The notes under the pieces are model-generated. The model ran no database searches. It was not told the origin of the DNA and was given only the letters and a program-made list of their open reading frames with translations. Shown piece after piece: positions 54,048 to 62,373 of a stretch of DNA of 64,000 bases. Within the stretch, counting starts at the first letter, position 1. Each line of letters starts with the position of its first letter. Source of the DNA: Ornithinimicrobium cerasi. GTDB lineage: Bacteria > Actinomycetota > Actinomycetes > Actinomycetales > Dermatophilaceae. Position numbers and translations under genes: made by a program. The stretch lies in assembly GCF_003702705.1 (NCBI RefSeq), contig NZ_QZMN01000012.1, forward strand, positions 62,001 to 126,000. The letters run 5' to 3'.

Positions 54048-55433
54048 TCAGCCGTCGCCGCGGAGCAGCTCCTCGATGTCGGCGTCGGTGATCGTGAGCT
54101 CGCCCTGCACGCCACCCCGGCGCTCGACATACCCGAGCGGGTCGTCCAGGTCCGCGGCCGTCGGCGCGACGTCGGGGTGACCCCAGGCCTCGTCGCGACC
54201 CTCCGTCCCGCGGGCGTCCTCGAGCGCCGCCCACAGGTTCGCGGCGTCACGCAGCCGGCGCGGTCGCAGCTCCAGACCGACGAGCGAGGCGAACGTCTTC
54301 TCGGCCGGTCCTCCCGTCGCGCGGCGGCGCCGCACCGCCTCGGCGAGCGCCTCGGCGTGGGGGAGGTGCGCGGAGGTGGCCCTGGCCGTCACCTGGTCCA
54401 CCCAGCCCTCGACCAGGGCGAGCAGCGTCTCGAGCCGGCCGAGGGCCGCCAGCTGGCGGGGGCTCGGCTCGGGCGAGAACAGGCTGCCACCGAGAGCCTC
54501 CTGCATCGCCGTGGGGTCCTGGGGGTCGACGTTGCGGACCGCCTCCTCGATCCCCTCCGTGTTGATGCTGATGTCGCGCGCGTAGTCCTCCACCGCCGCG
54601 AGCAGCTGGGGCCCGAGCCAGGGCACCCCGGCGAACAGGCGCACGCGGGCGGCCTCCCGCACGGCCAGGTAGAGATGGACCTCCCCGCCGTCCACCTCCA
54701 GGCCCTCGGCGAACTCCGCGACGTTCGCCGGCAGGATGACCACGGACTCGCCGGCGAGCAGGGGGATACCCACCTCGGTCCCCGTGAGTGTCTCCCCGGC
54801 CAGGGTGCCGACCGCCTGCCCGACCTGGCCTCCGAACATGCTGGCGCTCATCCGACGGATCATCGGCTCCATCTGCCCCATGAGGGCGGCAGGGTTCATG
54901 CCGGGCGGGAGGCCCGGGATCGGCGGGACGCCGTCCTCGCCCAGACCGGACAGCTGCTGGCGCATCGCCTCCCCGAGCGCTGCCTGCAGACCCTCCGCGA
55001 CGGGGGTGGTCAGCCGTTCCCAGACAGGCAGGGTCTGCTCGACCCACTCCGCCCGGCTCAGCGCGAGCGCGGGTCCCTCGGGCCGGGGGAGGTCGGTCAC
55101 GGCATCCAGCCACAGGGACGCGACCTGCACGACCTGCTCGACGTCCTTGAGGGTCGTCGCGCCGATGGCAGCGTCGCCGTGCTGGGCCACGACCTGACGG
55201 GCGACGTCGTGGGCGAGCTCGGAGTTGACGGGGCCGTCACCCCCGCCGCCCCCCATGAGCATCTCGATCTGGCTACGCATCTGCGCGACCTGGCTCTCGT
55301 CGAGGTTGCCCAGTCCCATCGACTCGAGCGCCTCCCTCATCTGCGGCGGGACGGCGCCGCCGAAGAGGGACTCGAGCGGGTCGTGCGGCTCGTCGGGCTG
55401 GTCGCGGCGCTCCGGGGAGCTCTCGTCGGACAC
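54048..55433 (-). CDS. DUF2342 putative zinc-dependent metalloprotease
   Basis: The 461-residue protein starts with an acidic tail and PLESLFGGAVPPQMREALES, then the conserved PPGMNPAALMGQMEPMIRRM (about 178), EVGIPLLAGESVVILPANVA (about 230) and the long helical DUF2342 core. It belongs to the family sometimes annotated as F420-biosynthesis-associated or zinc metalloprotease (Rv3195-like). The segment where an HExxH would be expected reads LAVREAARVRLF, lacking both His, so protease activity is doubtful. GTG 55433 follows AAAGGAAGG. Divergent from the epimerase gene. Confidence 0.8.
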   Translation of the reverse strand: MSDESSPERRDQPDEPHDPLESLFGGAVPPQMREALESMGLGNLDESQVAQMRSQIEMLMGGGGGDGPVNSELAHDVARQVVAQHGDAAIGATTLKDVEQVVQVASLWLDAVTDLPRPEGPALALSRAEWVEQTLPVWERLTTPVAEGLQAALGEAMRQQLSGLGEDGVPPIPGLPPGMNPAALMGQMEPMIRRMSASMFGGQVGQAVGTLAGETLTGTEVGIPLLAGESVVILPANVAEFAEGLEVDGGEVHLYLAVREAARVRLFAGVPWLGPQLLAAVEDYARDISINTEGIEEAVRNVDPQDPTAMQEALGGSLFSPEPSPRQLAALGRLETLLALVEGWVDQVTARATSAHLPHAEALAEAVRRRRATGGPAEKTFASLVGLELRPRRLRDAANLWAALEDARGTEGRDEAWGHPDVAPTAADLDDPLGYVERRGGVQGELTITDADIEELLRGDG

Positions 55434-55552
55434 GGTCGGCCTTCCTTTCTGACAGGCGGTGGGACCAGCCTGCCATCCTGAGACGATGACGGGTGCCGCG
55501 GCGGTCCGCCGACGCACCACGACCTCTTCCCTCACAACACCAGGAGACGCCG

Positions 55553-56653
55553 GTGAGTTCCGTCCCCGCGGCAGTCGCACCGCGCCCGAGGCCGATGCGC
55601 CTCGCGCTGACCCGCGCCGCCACGCCCTTCGGAACGGCGGTCGCGGGCGGGCTGGGGTCGGGCGGAGACGTCGTGGTGGGGCTGGACGTCAGCCCGGGCA
55701 CGGCCCCGGGCGTCGTGTGGCGCCAGGTGGACATCCGCTCGCCGCAGGTCGTCTCGACCCTGGAGGACGTCGACGTCCTCGTCCACCTCGCGCTCGAACC
55801 TGACCTCACGACAGCCCTCGAGGAGGAACCCGCCGCCCGGCGGACCCGACGGACGGAGGAGGTGCGCACCCTGGCCACCGCCGCCGCGGCCGCCGGCGTC
55901 CGGCGTCTGCTGGTGGTCACCAGCGGGATGGTCCACGGTGCCCGTCAGGACAACCCGGTCCCGCTGCCCGAGGACAGCCCGCTGCGCAGCGACGACACCG
56001 AGGGGCTGGTCGCCGAGCTGGTCGCCGTCGAGCGCACCGTCACCGACCTCGCGACCCTGCACCCCACGCTGGAGCTCACCCTGGTGCGTCCTGGCGCCCT
56101 CGTGGGGCCGGGCGTCGACACCATGATCACCCGGCACTTCGAGGCCCCCCGGCTGCTGACGATGCGGGGCACCCTGCCGGCCTGGAGCTTCTGCCACGTC
56201 GACGACCTGGCCGCCGCGCTTCTCGTCCTGGCCCGCGAGACGGACGCCCCGGGCGAGGTGGCCGTCGCCGCCTGGGGGAGTCTCACCCAGGAGCAGGTCG
56301 AGCAGCGCTCCGGCATGCGAGGGATCGAGCTCTCCGCGACCGCAGCCCGCGCGGCCGCGGACCGCCTGCACCGGCTCCGCGTGATCCCCGTCCCCGCCAG
56401 CGACCTGGCGTACATCGCCCACCCCTGGGTGACCGACCCTCACCGTCTGTCGGCACTCGGGTGGCAGCCCTCCCACGACAACCTGGCCTGCGTGGACGCC
56501 CTCATGGAGCAGGTGCGTGGGCACCATGCCGTCATGGCCCGTCGGTTGCGGTCCCGCGACGCGGTGGGCGCGGCGGCGGCGGGAGCCGCGAGCGCAGCGG
56601 TGGCCGTCCTGGCGACCGCCTCCCTGATGCGCCGGCGGCGTCCGAGGGCCTGA
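55553..56653 (+). CDS. NAD-dependent epimerase/dehydratase-like protein
   Basis: The 366-residue extended SDR-type protein has VDVLVHLALEPD (about 78), LLVVTSGMVHGARQD (about 125, SDR active-site region but no canonical YxxxK; the segment reads VHGARQDNP) and LVRPGALVGPGVDTMI (about 180). It ends in a hydrophobic helix and RRRRPRA tail (GAAAAGAASAAVAVLATASL), suggesting membrane association. Homologues lie next to DUF2342 genes in other actinobacteria (Rv3196-like neighbourhood). Substrate unknown. GTG 55553 follows CAGGAGACGCC. Confidence 0.8.
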   Translation: MSSVPAAVAPRPRPMRLALTRAATPFGTAVAGGLGSGGDVVVGLDVSPGTAPGVVWRQVDIRSPQVVSTLEDVDVLVHLALEPDLTTALEEEPAARRTRRTEEVRTLATAAAAAGVRRLLVVTSGMVHGARQDNPVPLPEDSPLRSDDTEGLVAELVAVERTVTDLATLHPTLELTLVRPGALVGPGVDTMITRHFEAPRLLTMRGTLPAWSFCHVDDLAAALLVLARETDAPGEVAVAAWGSLTQEQVEQRSGMRGIELSATAARAAADRLHRLRVIPVPASDLAYIAHPWVTDPHRLSALGWQPSHDNLACVDALMEQVRGHHAVMARRLRSRDAVGAAAAGAASAAVAVLATASLMRRRRPRA

Positions 56654-56741
56654 GCCCGGCCGCCGATCAGGGGCACTGTCCGGGGACGTGAGCGGGCGGC
56701 GGGACGGATCGGCATACAGGGGCCTCCCAGCAGCCATGGGG

Positions 56742-56747
56742 CAGAAT
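56742..56747 (+). promoter_or_regulatory. Putative -10 of moaE (leaderless)
   Basis: CAGAAT is followed by six bases and GTG 56754, supporting that start over ATG 56736. Confidence 0.4.
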
Positions 56748-56753
56748 GACGCG

Positions 56754-57185
56754 GTGAGCGAGCAGCGGGCCACCGTGGTCACCGACATCCGGGAGAGCGC
56801 CCTGTCCGTGGACGAGGCGCTGAGGGCGGTCGCGTCCCCTCGCGCGGGGGCGGTGACGATCTTCGTGGGGACGGTCCGGGAGCACGACGAGGGCCGCGAG
56901 GGCGTGACCGAGCTGGGCTACAGCGCCCACCCGGAGGCGCTTGCGCTGCTGGAGCAGGTCGCCGGGAGGGTGGCGGCCGGGACGCAGGTCCACGGTGTGT
57001 ATGCCGTGCACCGCGTGGGCCAGCTGGCCGTCGGCGACCTCGCGGTCGTCTGCGCGGTGTCCGCCGAGCACCGGGCGGAGGCGTTCGAGGGCGGCCGGCG
57101 ACTCATCGAGGAGCTCAAGGCGCAGGTGCCGGTCTGGAAGCGTCAGGAGTACGCCGGCGGCGAGCACACCTGGGTGGGCCTGTGA
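56754..57185 (+). CDS. moaE: Molybdopterin synthase large subunit MoaE
   Basis: The 143-residue catalytic subunit of molybdopterin synthase transfers sulfur from MoaD to precursor Z. It has AGAVTIFVGTVREHDEG (about 35), LGYSAHPEALALLEQ (about 57), VHRVGQLAVGDLAVVCAVSA (about 90) and the active-site KAQVPVWKRQEYAGGEHTWV at the C-terminus with both catalytic Lys. GTG 56754 is favoured by a -10 element six bases before it; ATG 56736 is an in-frame alternative. No other moa genes are close. The TGA overlaps the next GTG. Confidence 0.93.
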   Translation: MSEQRATVVTDIRESALSVDEALRAVASPRAGAVTIFVGTVREHDEGREGVTELGYSAHPEALALLEQVAGRVAAGTQVHGVYAVHRVGQLAVGDLAVVCAVSAEHRAEAFEGGRRLIEELKAQVPVWKRQEYAGGEHTWVGL

Positions 57186-58339
57186 GCGATCCCGTGGTGA
57201 GGAGGCGACGGGGCGGGGAGGGACCGCCCCACACGGGCGTGGGTCCGTTCTCGTGGGCGCTGATCGTCACGGTCGTGCTCGCGGTCGTGCTGGGGGCCGC
57301 CCTGGGGCGGGTGCGGGTGGACCAGGTCGCCTACCACCCCGGTCCCGTCTACGACACCCTCGGCGCGATCGACGACACGACGGTGGTGCAGCTGGACGAG
57401 GACCTGCCCACCTACCCCACCGACGGTGACCTCTACTTCACCACCATCCGCATCTCCGGGGGGCCGGGCAACGAGCTCAACGTGTGGGACTGGCTCGAGG
57501 CCAGGCTCGACCCGCGCACGACGCTCGTCCCCAAGGAGGACGTCTTCCCCGAGGACGTCACCGCGCAGCAGGTGCGGGAGCAGAACACCTCGCTCATGGA
57601 GCACTCCCAGCAGGACGCGGCCGTCGTCGCGCTGCGCGCCAGCGGCATCGAGGTGCCCGAGAAGGTGATGGTCGCGCAGATCATCGTGGACGCCCCGGCC
57701 GACGGCGTGCTCGAGGTCGACGACCAGATCCTGGAGGTGGAGGGCGACCCCGTCAGCGAGACCGAGGCCGTCCGGGAGCGGCTGCAGGCGGTCACGCCGG
57801 GCGAGTCCGCCACCATGACCCTCCTGCGCGACGGCGAGGAGGTCGAGATCGACGTGCCGACCCGGCGTGACGAGGACACCGGACGCACGATCGTGGGGGT
57901 GTACCTCGCGCCCGACTACCAGACCCCGTACGACGTGACGGTCTCCGCGGGGAACGTCGGCGGCCCCAGCGCCGGCCTGATGTTCGCCCTGGCGATCTAC
58001 GACACCATCACTCCCGGCTCGCTCACCGAGGGCAGGTCGTTCGCGGGCACCGGCGCGATCAGCGGCAACGGGTCGGTCCGGCCCATCGGGGGGATCGCGC
58101 AGAAGATGTGGGCCTCCCAGGAGGCCGGGGCCGAGGTCTTCCTCGCGCCCACGGAGAACTGCGACGAGGTGGTGGAACGGCAGCCCGGAGGCCTCACCGT
58201 CGTGCCGGTGAGCACCTTCGACGAGGCGCGGGGGTATGTCGAGCAGGTCGCCTCCGCGCAGGACCCGGCCACCCTCGACCTCCCGACGTGCCAGGAGGTC
58301 CTGGCCGGCCAGCAGGACGGGTCCGACAGCACCGGCTGA
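57182..58339 (+). CDS. PDZ-domain Lon-type (S16) secreted protease, YlbL-like
   Basis: The 385-residue membrane-anchored protein has one helix (WALIVTVVLAVVLGAALGRV, about 20-40), an extracellular linker domain, a PDZ (about 175-235; PADGVLEVDDQILEVEGDPV) and a C-terminal Lon protease domain. Catalytic Ser lies in VGGPSAGLMFALAIYD (about 262) and Lys in GGIAQKMWASQEAGAEVFLA (about 303). This is the Rv3194c/YlbL type, acting outside the membrane. It overlaps moaE by 4 bp. Substrate unknown. Confidence 0.92.
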   Translation: MSDPVVRRRRGGEGPPHTGVGPFSWALIVTVVLAVVLGAALGRVRVDQVAYHPGPVYDTLGAIDDTTVVQLDEDLPTYPTDGDLYFTTIRISGGPGNELNVWDWLEARLDPRTTLVPKEDVFPEDVTAQQVREQNTSLMEHSQQDAAVVALRASGIEVPEKVMVAQIIVDAPADGVLEVDDQILEVEGDPVSETEAVRERLQAVTPGESATMTLLRDGEEVEIDVPTRRDEDTGRTIVGVYLAPDYQTPYDVTVSAGNVGGPSAGLMFALAIYDTITPGSLTEGRSFAGTGAISGNGSVRPIGGIAQKMWASQEAGAEVFLAPTENCDEVVERQPGGLTVVPVSTFDEARGYVEQVASAQDPATLDLPTCQEVLAGQQDGSDSTG

Positions 58340-58367
58340 GGACCCGGGCGGGCGTCCGGACCGACCC

Positions 58368-58898
58368 TCAGTCCACGAGTGTCTGCGCGAGCGCGTGGGT
58401 GAGCCCGGGGGCGATGTCCCGCCCCACCGCGACAGCGTCGTCGTCGTCGTGATCACGCTGCCGCAGCAGGCACACCTGCTCCCCGCCCCGCAGGCAGGCC
58501 GCCAGCAGCCGTACGTCCTTGCGGTCCGGGTGCCCGGCGAGCCGGTCGGTGGCCTCCCGGGGGTCGACGGGCAGGTCGCGCTCGGCGTCCGGAGGCACGA
58601 CGATGCGCTCCACGGCCAGCGCCACGCCGGCCACGTCCTCGGGCCAGGCGACCCGTCCGAGCAGGGACTCCAGGTCCGAGGTGGCCGGCAGGCCGTCCTG
58701 CTCCACCGCGGTCAGGCTCCCGTCGTCGGCCTGGGCGAGCCGCCCGGCCAGGCTCGGCTCCCGCTCGCGCAGCAAGGCGGTCGGCACCAGGGCGAAGAGC
58801 CGCGGCGGCTGGTCCCACCCGGCCCGGGCCACGTGCCGCTCGGTGTCGACGGCGGCGGTCAGGAGGGCGGACGCGGGCGGATCGTGGGACGCGGACAC
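58368..58898 (-). CDS. PPA1309 family protein
   Basis: The 176-residue actinobacterial protein starts with SASHDPPASALLTAAVDTER and contains HVARAGWDQPPRLFALVPTA and EDVAGVALAVERIVVPPDAE, diagnostic of the PPA1309 family. Function unknown; no membrane segment. GTG 58898 is preceded six bases by GACGAT, a weak -10, again a leaderless layout. Divergent from the UPF0182 gene, 63 bp apart, and convergent on the Lon-PDZ gene. Confidence 0.85.
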   Translation of the reverse strand: MSASHDPPASALLTAAVDTERHVARAGWDQPPRLFALVPTALLREREPSLAGRLAQADDGSLTAVEQDGLPATSDLESLLGRVAWPEDVAGVALAVERIVVPPDAERDLPVDPREATDRLAGHPDRKDVRLLAACLRGGEQVCLLRQRDHDDDDAVAVGRDIAPGLTHALAQTLVD

Positions 58899-58949
58899 CC
58901 TCCCATCGTCGCACCCGACGGGGCGGTCGGAGGCCCGGGGGCGGGCGGT

Positions 58950-58955
58950 TAGGCT
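58950..58955 (+). promoter_or_regulatory. Putative -10 of UPF0182 gene (leaderless)
   Basis: TAGGCT is followed by six bases and GTG 58962. Confidence 0.4.
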
Positions 58956-58961
58956 GACGGG

Positions 58962-61900
58962 GTGAGCCAGCCCGAGCAGCGCCCCGACCCTGACGAGCCC
59001 GTAGGCCCGCCCGGGAACGGGGGTGAGCCCCGGTCCTCCGTGCCCGGTCCGGGGTCGCGCCAGCCGTTCTTCGCCGCGGCCGGTCCTTCCGGTCCTGGCG
59101 GCGGCGGACGGCGTCCGCCCGCGCCGCCGCGACGGCCCCGTCCGGGGGGTGGCCGCAGCCGCCTGGTGCCGACGGTCCTGATCCTCCTCGGTCTCCTCTC
59201 CCTCGTCGGGTACGGGGCGACCCTGTGGACGGAGTTCCTCTGGTACGACTCCGTCGGCTTCCGCGAGGTGCTCACCACCCGTCTGCTGAGCCAGGTCGCG
59301 CTCTTCCTGCTCGGTGGCACGGTGACCGCTCTTCTCGTGTGGGCCTCGCTGTGGCTGGCCTGGCGGCACCGTCCGATCTACGCCCCGAGCACGCCGGAGC
59401 AGGCCGCGCTCGACCGCTACCGCAGCGCCCTGGACCCGATGCGCCGCCTGGTCTTCGTGGCCGTCCCCCTCGTCCTGGGGGCCTTCGCCGGGGCGGCGAT
59501 GTCCTCCCAGTGGCAGACCGTGCTGCTCTTCATCCACCGGCAGCCGTTCGGCGTGGAGGACCCGCACTTCGGCATGGACGTGGGCTTCTTCGTCTTCGCC
59601 CTGCCGTTCTGGCAGATGATCGTGTCGTTCGCGACGCTGGTGCTGGGCCTGTCCCTCATCGGTGCGCTGCTGGTGCACTACATCTACGGCGGCCTGCAGC
59701 TGCAGGCCGCGTCGGGCACGTCGCGCACCTCGACGGCCGCCAGGATCCAGCTCGCGGTCATCCTCGCGCTGCTGCTCGTGGTCCGGGCGGCGGGCTACTG
59801 GATCGAGCGCTACACGCTGTCGATGACCGAGCACGCCCGCATCACGGGTATGACGTACACCGACGTCAACGCCGTGCTGCCCACCCGGGGGATCCTCGCG
59901 GTCGCGGCGCTCCTGTGCGCGGCGTTCTTCATCGCCACCATCTGGACCCGCGCCTGGCGCCTCCCGCTCATCGGGCTGGGCGGCCTCATCGTCGTGGCCC
60001 TGCTCCTGGGCGGCGTCTACCCGTCGCTGGTCCAGTCGCTGCGGGTACGGCCCTCGGAGGCCCAGCTGGAGGCGCCCTACATCGAGCGGGCCCTCACGAG
60101 CACCCTCGCCGCCTACGGGCTGGACGGCGTGGAGAAGGTCGACTACGACGCCGTGACCGAGGCGGAGCCGGGGCAGCTGCGCAGCGACGCAGACACAGTC
60201 CCCGGGATCCGCATCGTCGACCCGAGCGTGGTCTCCCCGACGTTCCGCCAGCTCCAGGGCGTGCGCAACTACTACCAGTTCTCCGACGCCCTCGACGTGG
60301 ACAGCTACGACGTCGACGGGGAGGCGGTCGACACCGTGATCGCCGTGCGCGAGCTCAACCAGGCCGGCATCCCCGCCGCGCAGCGCAACTGGGTGAACGA
60401 CCACACGGTCTACACCCACGGCTTCGGCGTCGTGGCGGCCTACGGCAACCGGCGCTCGAGCGAGGGCGAACCGGTCTTCTACGAGCGCAACATCCCCCCG
60501 GTCGGTGATCTGGGGGAGTACGAGCCGAGGATCTACTTCGGGGAGGCGTCGCCGGACTACTCCATCGTCGGTGCCCCCGAGGGGGCCGAGCCGCGCGAGA
60601 TCGACTACCCCTCGAGCGGCTCGACGACGGGTGAGGTGCGGAACACCTACGAGGGTGGCGGTGGGGTGGCCATCGGAGACTTCCTGCGGCGCGCCGCCTA
60701 CGCCGTCAAGTACCGGCAGGTCGAGATCCTCCTCTCCGACTCCCTCAACGAGCAGTCGCGCATTCTCGACCACCGGGAGCCGCGCGACCGGGTGGAGCGC
60801 GTGGCGCCGTGGCTGCGCCTGGACGGGAACCCCTACCCGGCGGTCGTGGACGGTCGGGTGACCTGGATCATCGACGGCTACACCGTCAGCAGCCGCTACC
60901 CGTACAGCCAGATGGAGGAGCTCGGGGAGGTCACGGCGGACTCGCTCCAGACCGCCAACAACGTGGAGTCCATCGGATCTGGCCAGGTCAACTACATCCG
61001 CAACTCGGTCAAGGCGACCGTGGACGCCTACGACGGCACGGTCAACCTCTACGCCTGGGACGAGGAGGACCCCCTCCTGATGGCGTGGAGCTCGGCCTTC
61101 GACAACTCGGTCCGCCCGATGTCGGAGATCGACGGCTCCCTGATGAGCCACCTGCGCTACCCCGAGGACCTGTTCAAGGTGCAGCGGTCGGTGCTCACGC
61201 GGTACCACGTCTCGGACGCCTCCTCCTTCTTCGGCGGGCAGGACTTCTGGGCGGTGTCGGAGGACCCGACGGTGGAGACCGCGGTCAAGCCGGACATCCC
61301 GCCGTACTACCTCTCGATCGCGATGCCCGGCCAGGAGGAGCCCACCTTCAGCCTCACCACCACCTACATCCCCCAGGGCCAGGCGCGCCAGAATCTCACC
61401 GGCTACCTCGCGGTGGACGCCGACGCAGGGGAGGCCGACGGCGAGCGGCGGGAGGGCTACGGCCAGATGCGGCTGCTGGTGCTGCCCCGCGACTCCACCG
61501 TGCGCGGACCCGGGCAGTTCCAGAACGACATCAACTCCTCGAACGAGACCTCGGAGGCGTTCACCCAGACCCTGTCCCAGTTCCTCAACCTCAACCGGCA
61601 GCAGGGGTCGCAGGTGCTCATCGGCAACCTCCTGACGTTGCCTGTCGGGGACGGACTCCTCTACGTCGAACCGGTGTACGTCCAGGCGGAGAGCGGATCG
61701 GCATACCCGCTGCAGCGCCTGGTCGTGGTCGCGTTCGGCAACGAGCTCGCCTGGTCCGACACCCTGGACGGTGCGCTGGACGAGCTCTTCGGCGGTGACT
61801 CCGGCGCAACCGCCGGCGACGCCGGCTCCGAGGCGCCTGAGGGCGGCGACGGGACCGAGGACCCGACCGGTGAGGAGCCGCCGGAGGAGGACGTGGCGCA

Positions 61901-62093
61901 GGCCGTCGCGGACATCCAGCAGGCCTACGAGGACGGTCAGACCGCCCTGGCCGCCGGCGACTGGGACGCCTACGGCCAGGCCCAGGAGAGGCTGCGTGCC
62001 GCCATCGACCGGGCCGTCGCCGCCAGCCCGGAGGGCGGGTCGGTGGCCGTCCCCGGTGGTCCCGACGACGCCTCGCAGACGACGCAGCCCTGA
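58962..62093 (+). CDS. UPF0182 family large membrane protein
   Basis: The 1043-residue protein has a proline/glycine-rich cytosolic N-terminus (about 1-65), seven transmembrane helices (about 68-370, first LVPTVLILLGLLSLVGYGAT) and a large extracellular domain (about 375-900; NYYQFSDALDVDSYDVDG, VDDHTVYTHGFGVVAAYGNR region, RYPYSQMEELGEV). A final acidic Gly/Glu-rich linker and a short helix (VAQAVADIQQAYEDGQTALA) end it. UPF0182 (Rv3193c-like) is conserved but uncharacterised. GTG 58962 is leaderless by position. A perfect hairpin terminates it. Confidence 0.92.
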   Translation: MSQPEQRPDPDEPVGPPGNGGEPRSSVPGPGSRQPFFAAAGPSGPGGGGRRPPAPPRRPRPGGGRSRLVPTVLILLGLLSLVGYGATLWTEFLWYDSVGFREVLTTRLLSQVALFLLGGTVTALLVWASLWLAWRHRPIYAPSTPEQAALDRYRSALDPMRRLVFVAVPLVLGAFAGAAMSSQWQTVLLFIHRQPFGVEDPHFGMDVGFFVFALPFWQMIVSFATLVLGLSLIGALLVHYIYGGLQLQAASGTSRTSTAARIQLAVILALLLVVRAAGYWIERYTLSMTEHARITGMTYTDVNAVLPTRGILAVAALLCAAFFIATIWTRAWRLPLIGLGGLIVVALLLGGVYPSLVQSLRVRPSEAQLEAPYIERALTSTLAAYGLDGVEKVDYDAVTEAEPGQLRSDADTVPGIRIVDPSVVSPTFRQLQGVRNYYQFSDALDVDSYDVDGEAVDTVIAVRELNQAGIPAAQRNWVNDHTVYTHGFGVVAAYGNRRSSEGEPVFYERNIPPVGDLGEYEPRIYFGEASPDYSIVGAPEGAEPREIDYPSSGSTTGEVRNTYEGGGGVAIGDFLRRAAYAVKYRQVEILLSDSLNEQSRILDHREPRDRVERVAPWLRLDGNPYPAVVDGRVTWIIDGYTVSSRYPYSQMEELGEVTADSLQTANNVESIGSGQVNYIRNSVKATVDAYDGTVNLYAWDEEDPLLMAWSSAFDNSVRPMSEIDGSLMSHLRYPEDLFKVQRSVLTRYHVSDASSFFGGQDFWAVSEDPTVETAVKPDIPPYYLSIAMPGQEEPTFSLTTTYIPQGQARQNLTGYLAVDADAGEADGERREGYGQMRLLVLPRDSTVRGPGQFQNDINSSNETSEAFTQTLSQFLNLNRQQGSQVLIGNLLTLPVGDGLLYVEPVYVQAESGSAYPLQRLVVVAFGNELAWSDTLDGALDELFGGDSGATAGDAGSEAPEGGDGTEDPTGEEPPEEDVAQAVADIQQAYEDGQTALAAGDWDAYGQAQERLRAAIDRAVAASPEGGSVAVPGGPDDASQTTQP

Positions 62094-62107
62094 CGCGCCG
62101 CCGCAGC

Positions 62108-62140
62108 GGCGGCCCGACCGCACGATTTGGTCGGGCCGCC
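62108..62140 (+). terminator. Terminator of the UPF0182 gene
   Basis: GGCGGCCCGACC (62108-62119) pairs exactly with 62129-62140 (12 bp, nine-base loop). Its right arm contains the -35 of the downstream tRNA gene. Confidence 0.85.
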
Positions 62141-62155
62141 GGGGTGACGTAGGAT
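62127..62155 (+). promoter_or_regulatory. SigA-type promoter of initiator tRNA gene
   Basis: TTGGTC (62127-62132), a 17-base spacer and TAGGAT (62150-62155) give a good SigA promoter with a start near 62162, just before the tRNA. The -35 is nested in the upstream terminator stem. Confidence 0.65.
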
Positions 62156-62169
62156 CGGGGAAGCAACGA

Positions 62170-62243
62170 CGCGGGGTGGAGCAGTTCGGTAGCTCGCCGG
62201 GCTCATAACCCGGAGGTCGCAGGTTCAAATCCTGCCCCCGCTA
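62170..62243 (+). tRNA. Initiator tRNA-fMet (CAU)
   Basis: The cloverleaf is complete: acceptor CGCGGGG...CCCCGCT with an unpaired C1-T72, D-arm GGAGCAGTTCGGTAGCTC, anticodon arm CCGGG-CTCATAA-CCCGG and T-arm CAGGTTCAAATCCTG. The CAT anticodon, mismatched first acceptor pair and three consecutive G-C pairs in the anticodon stem identify an initiator, not an elongator. The 3' CCA is not encoded. Confidence 0.97.
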
Positions 62244-62264
62244 CTCAACGCGTCAGCAGCGCTC

Positions 62265-62303
62265 GAAGGGCGTGACCAGGACATCGTCCGGGTCACGCCC
62301 TTC
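62265..62303 (+). terminator. Terminator downstream of tRNA-fMet
   Basis: GAAGGGCGTGACC (62265-62277) pairs exactly with GGTCACGCCCTTC (62291-62303), 13 bp with a 13-base loop. A few AT-containing bases follow. Confidence 0.8.
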
Positions 62304-62373
62304 AAGCGTCGGCCCTTCCCCGTCTCCGTCGCCTGGCAGGCCCCCCACGTCCGCGACGTACAGTGTCCCAACC

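Noticed and set aside
58368-62228. Very long minus-strand open frame (about 1286 codons) through the UPF0182 gene and tRNA
   Set aside because: It only continues the PPA1309 frame antisense to UPF0182. High GC suppresses stop codons; composition is Arg/Gly/Ala/Val-rich with no motif. Only its C-terminal 176 residues (58368-58898) are a real gene.
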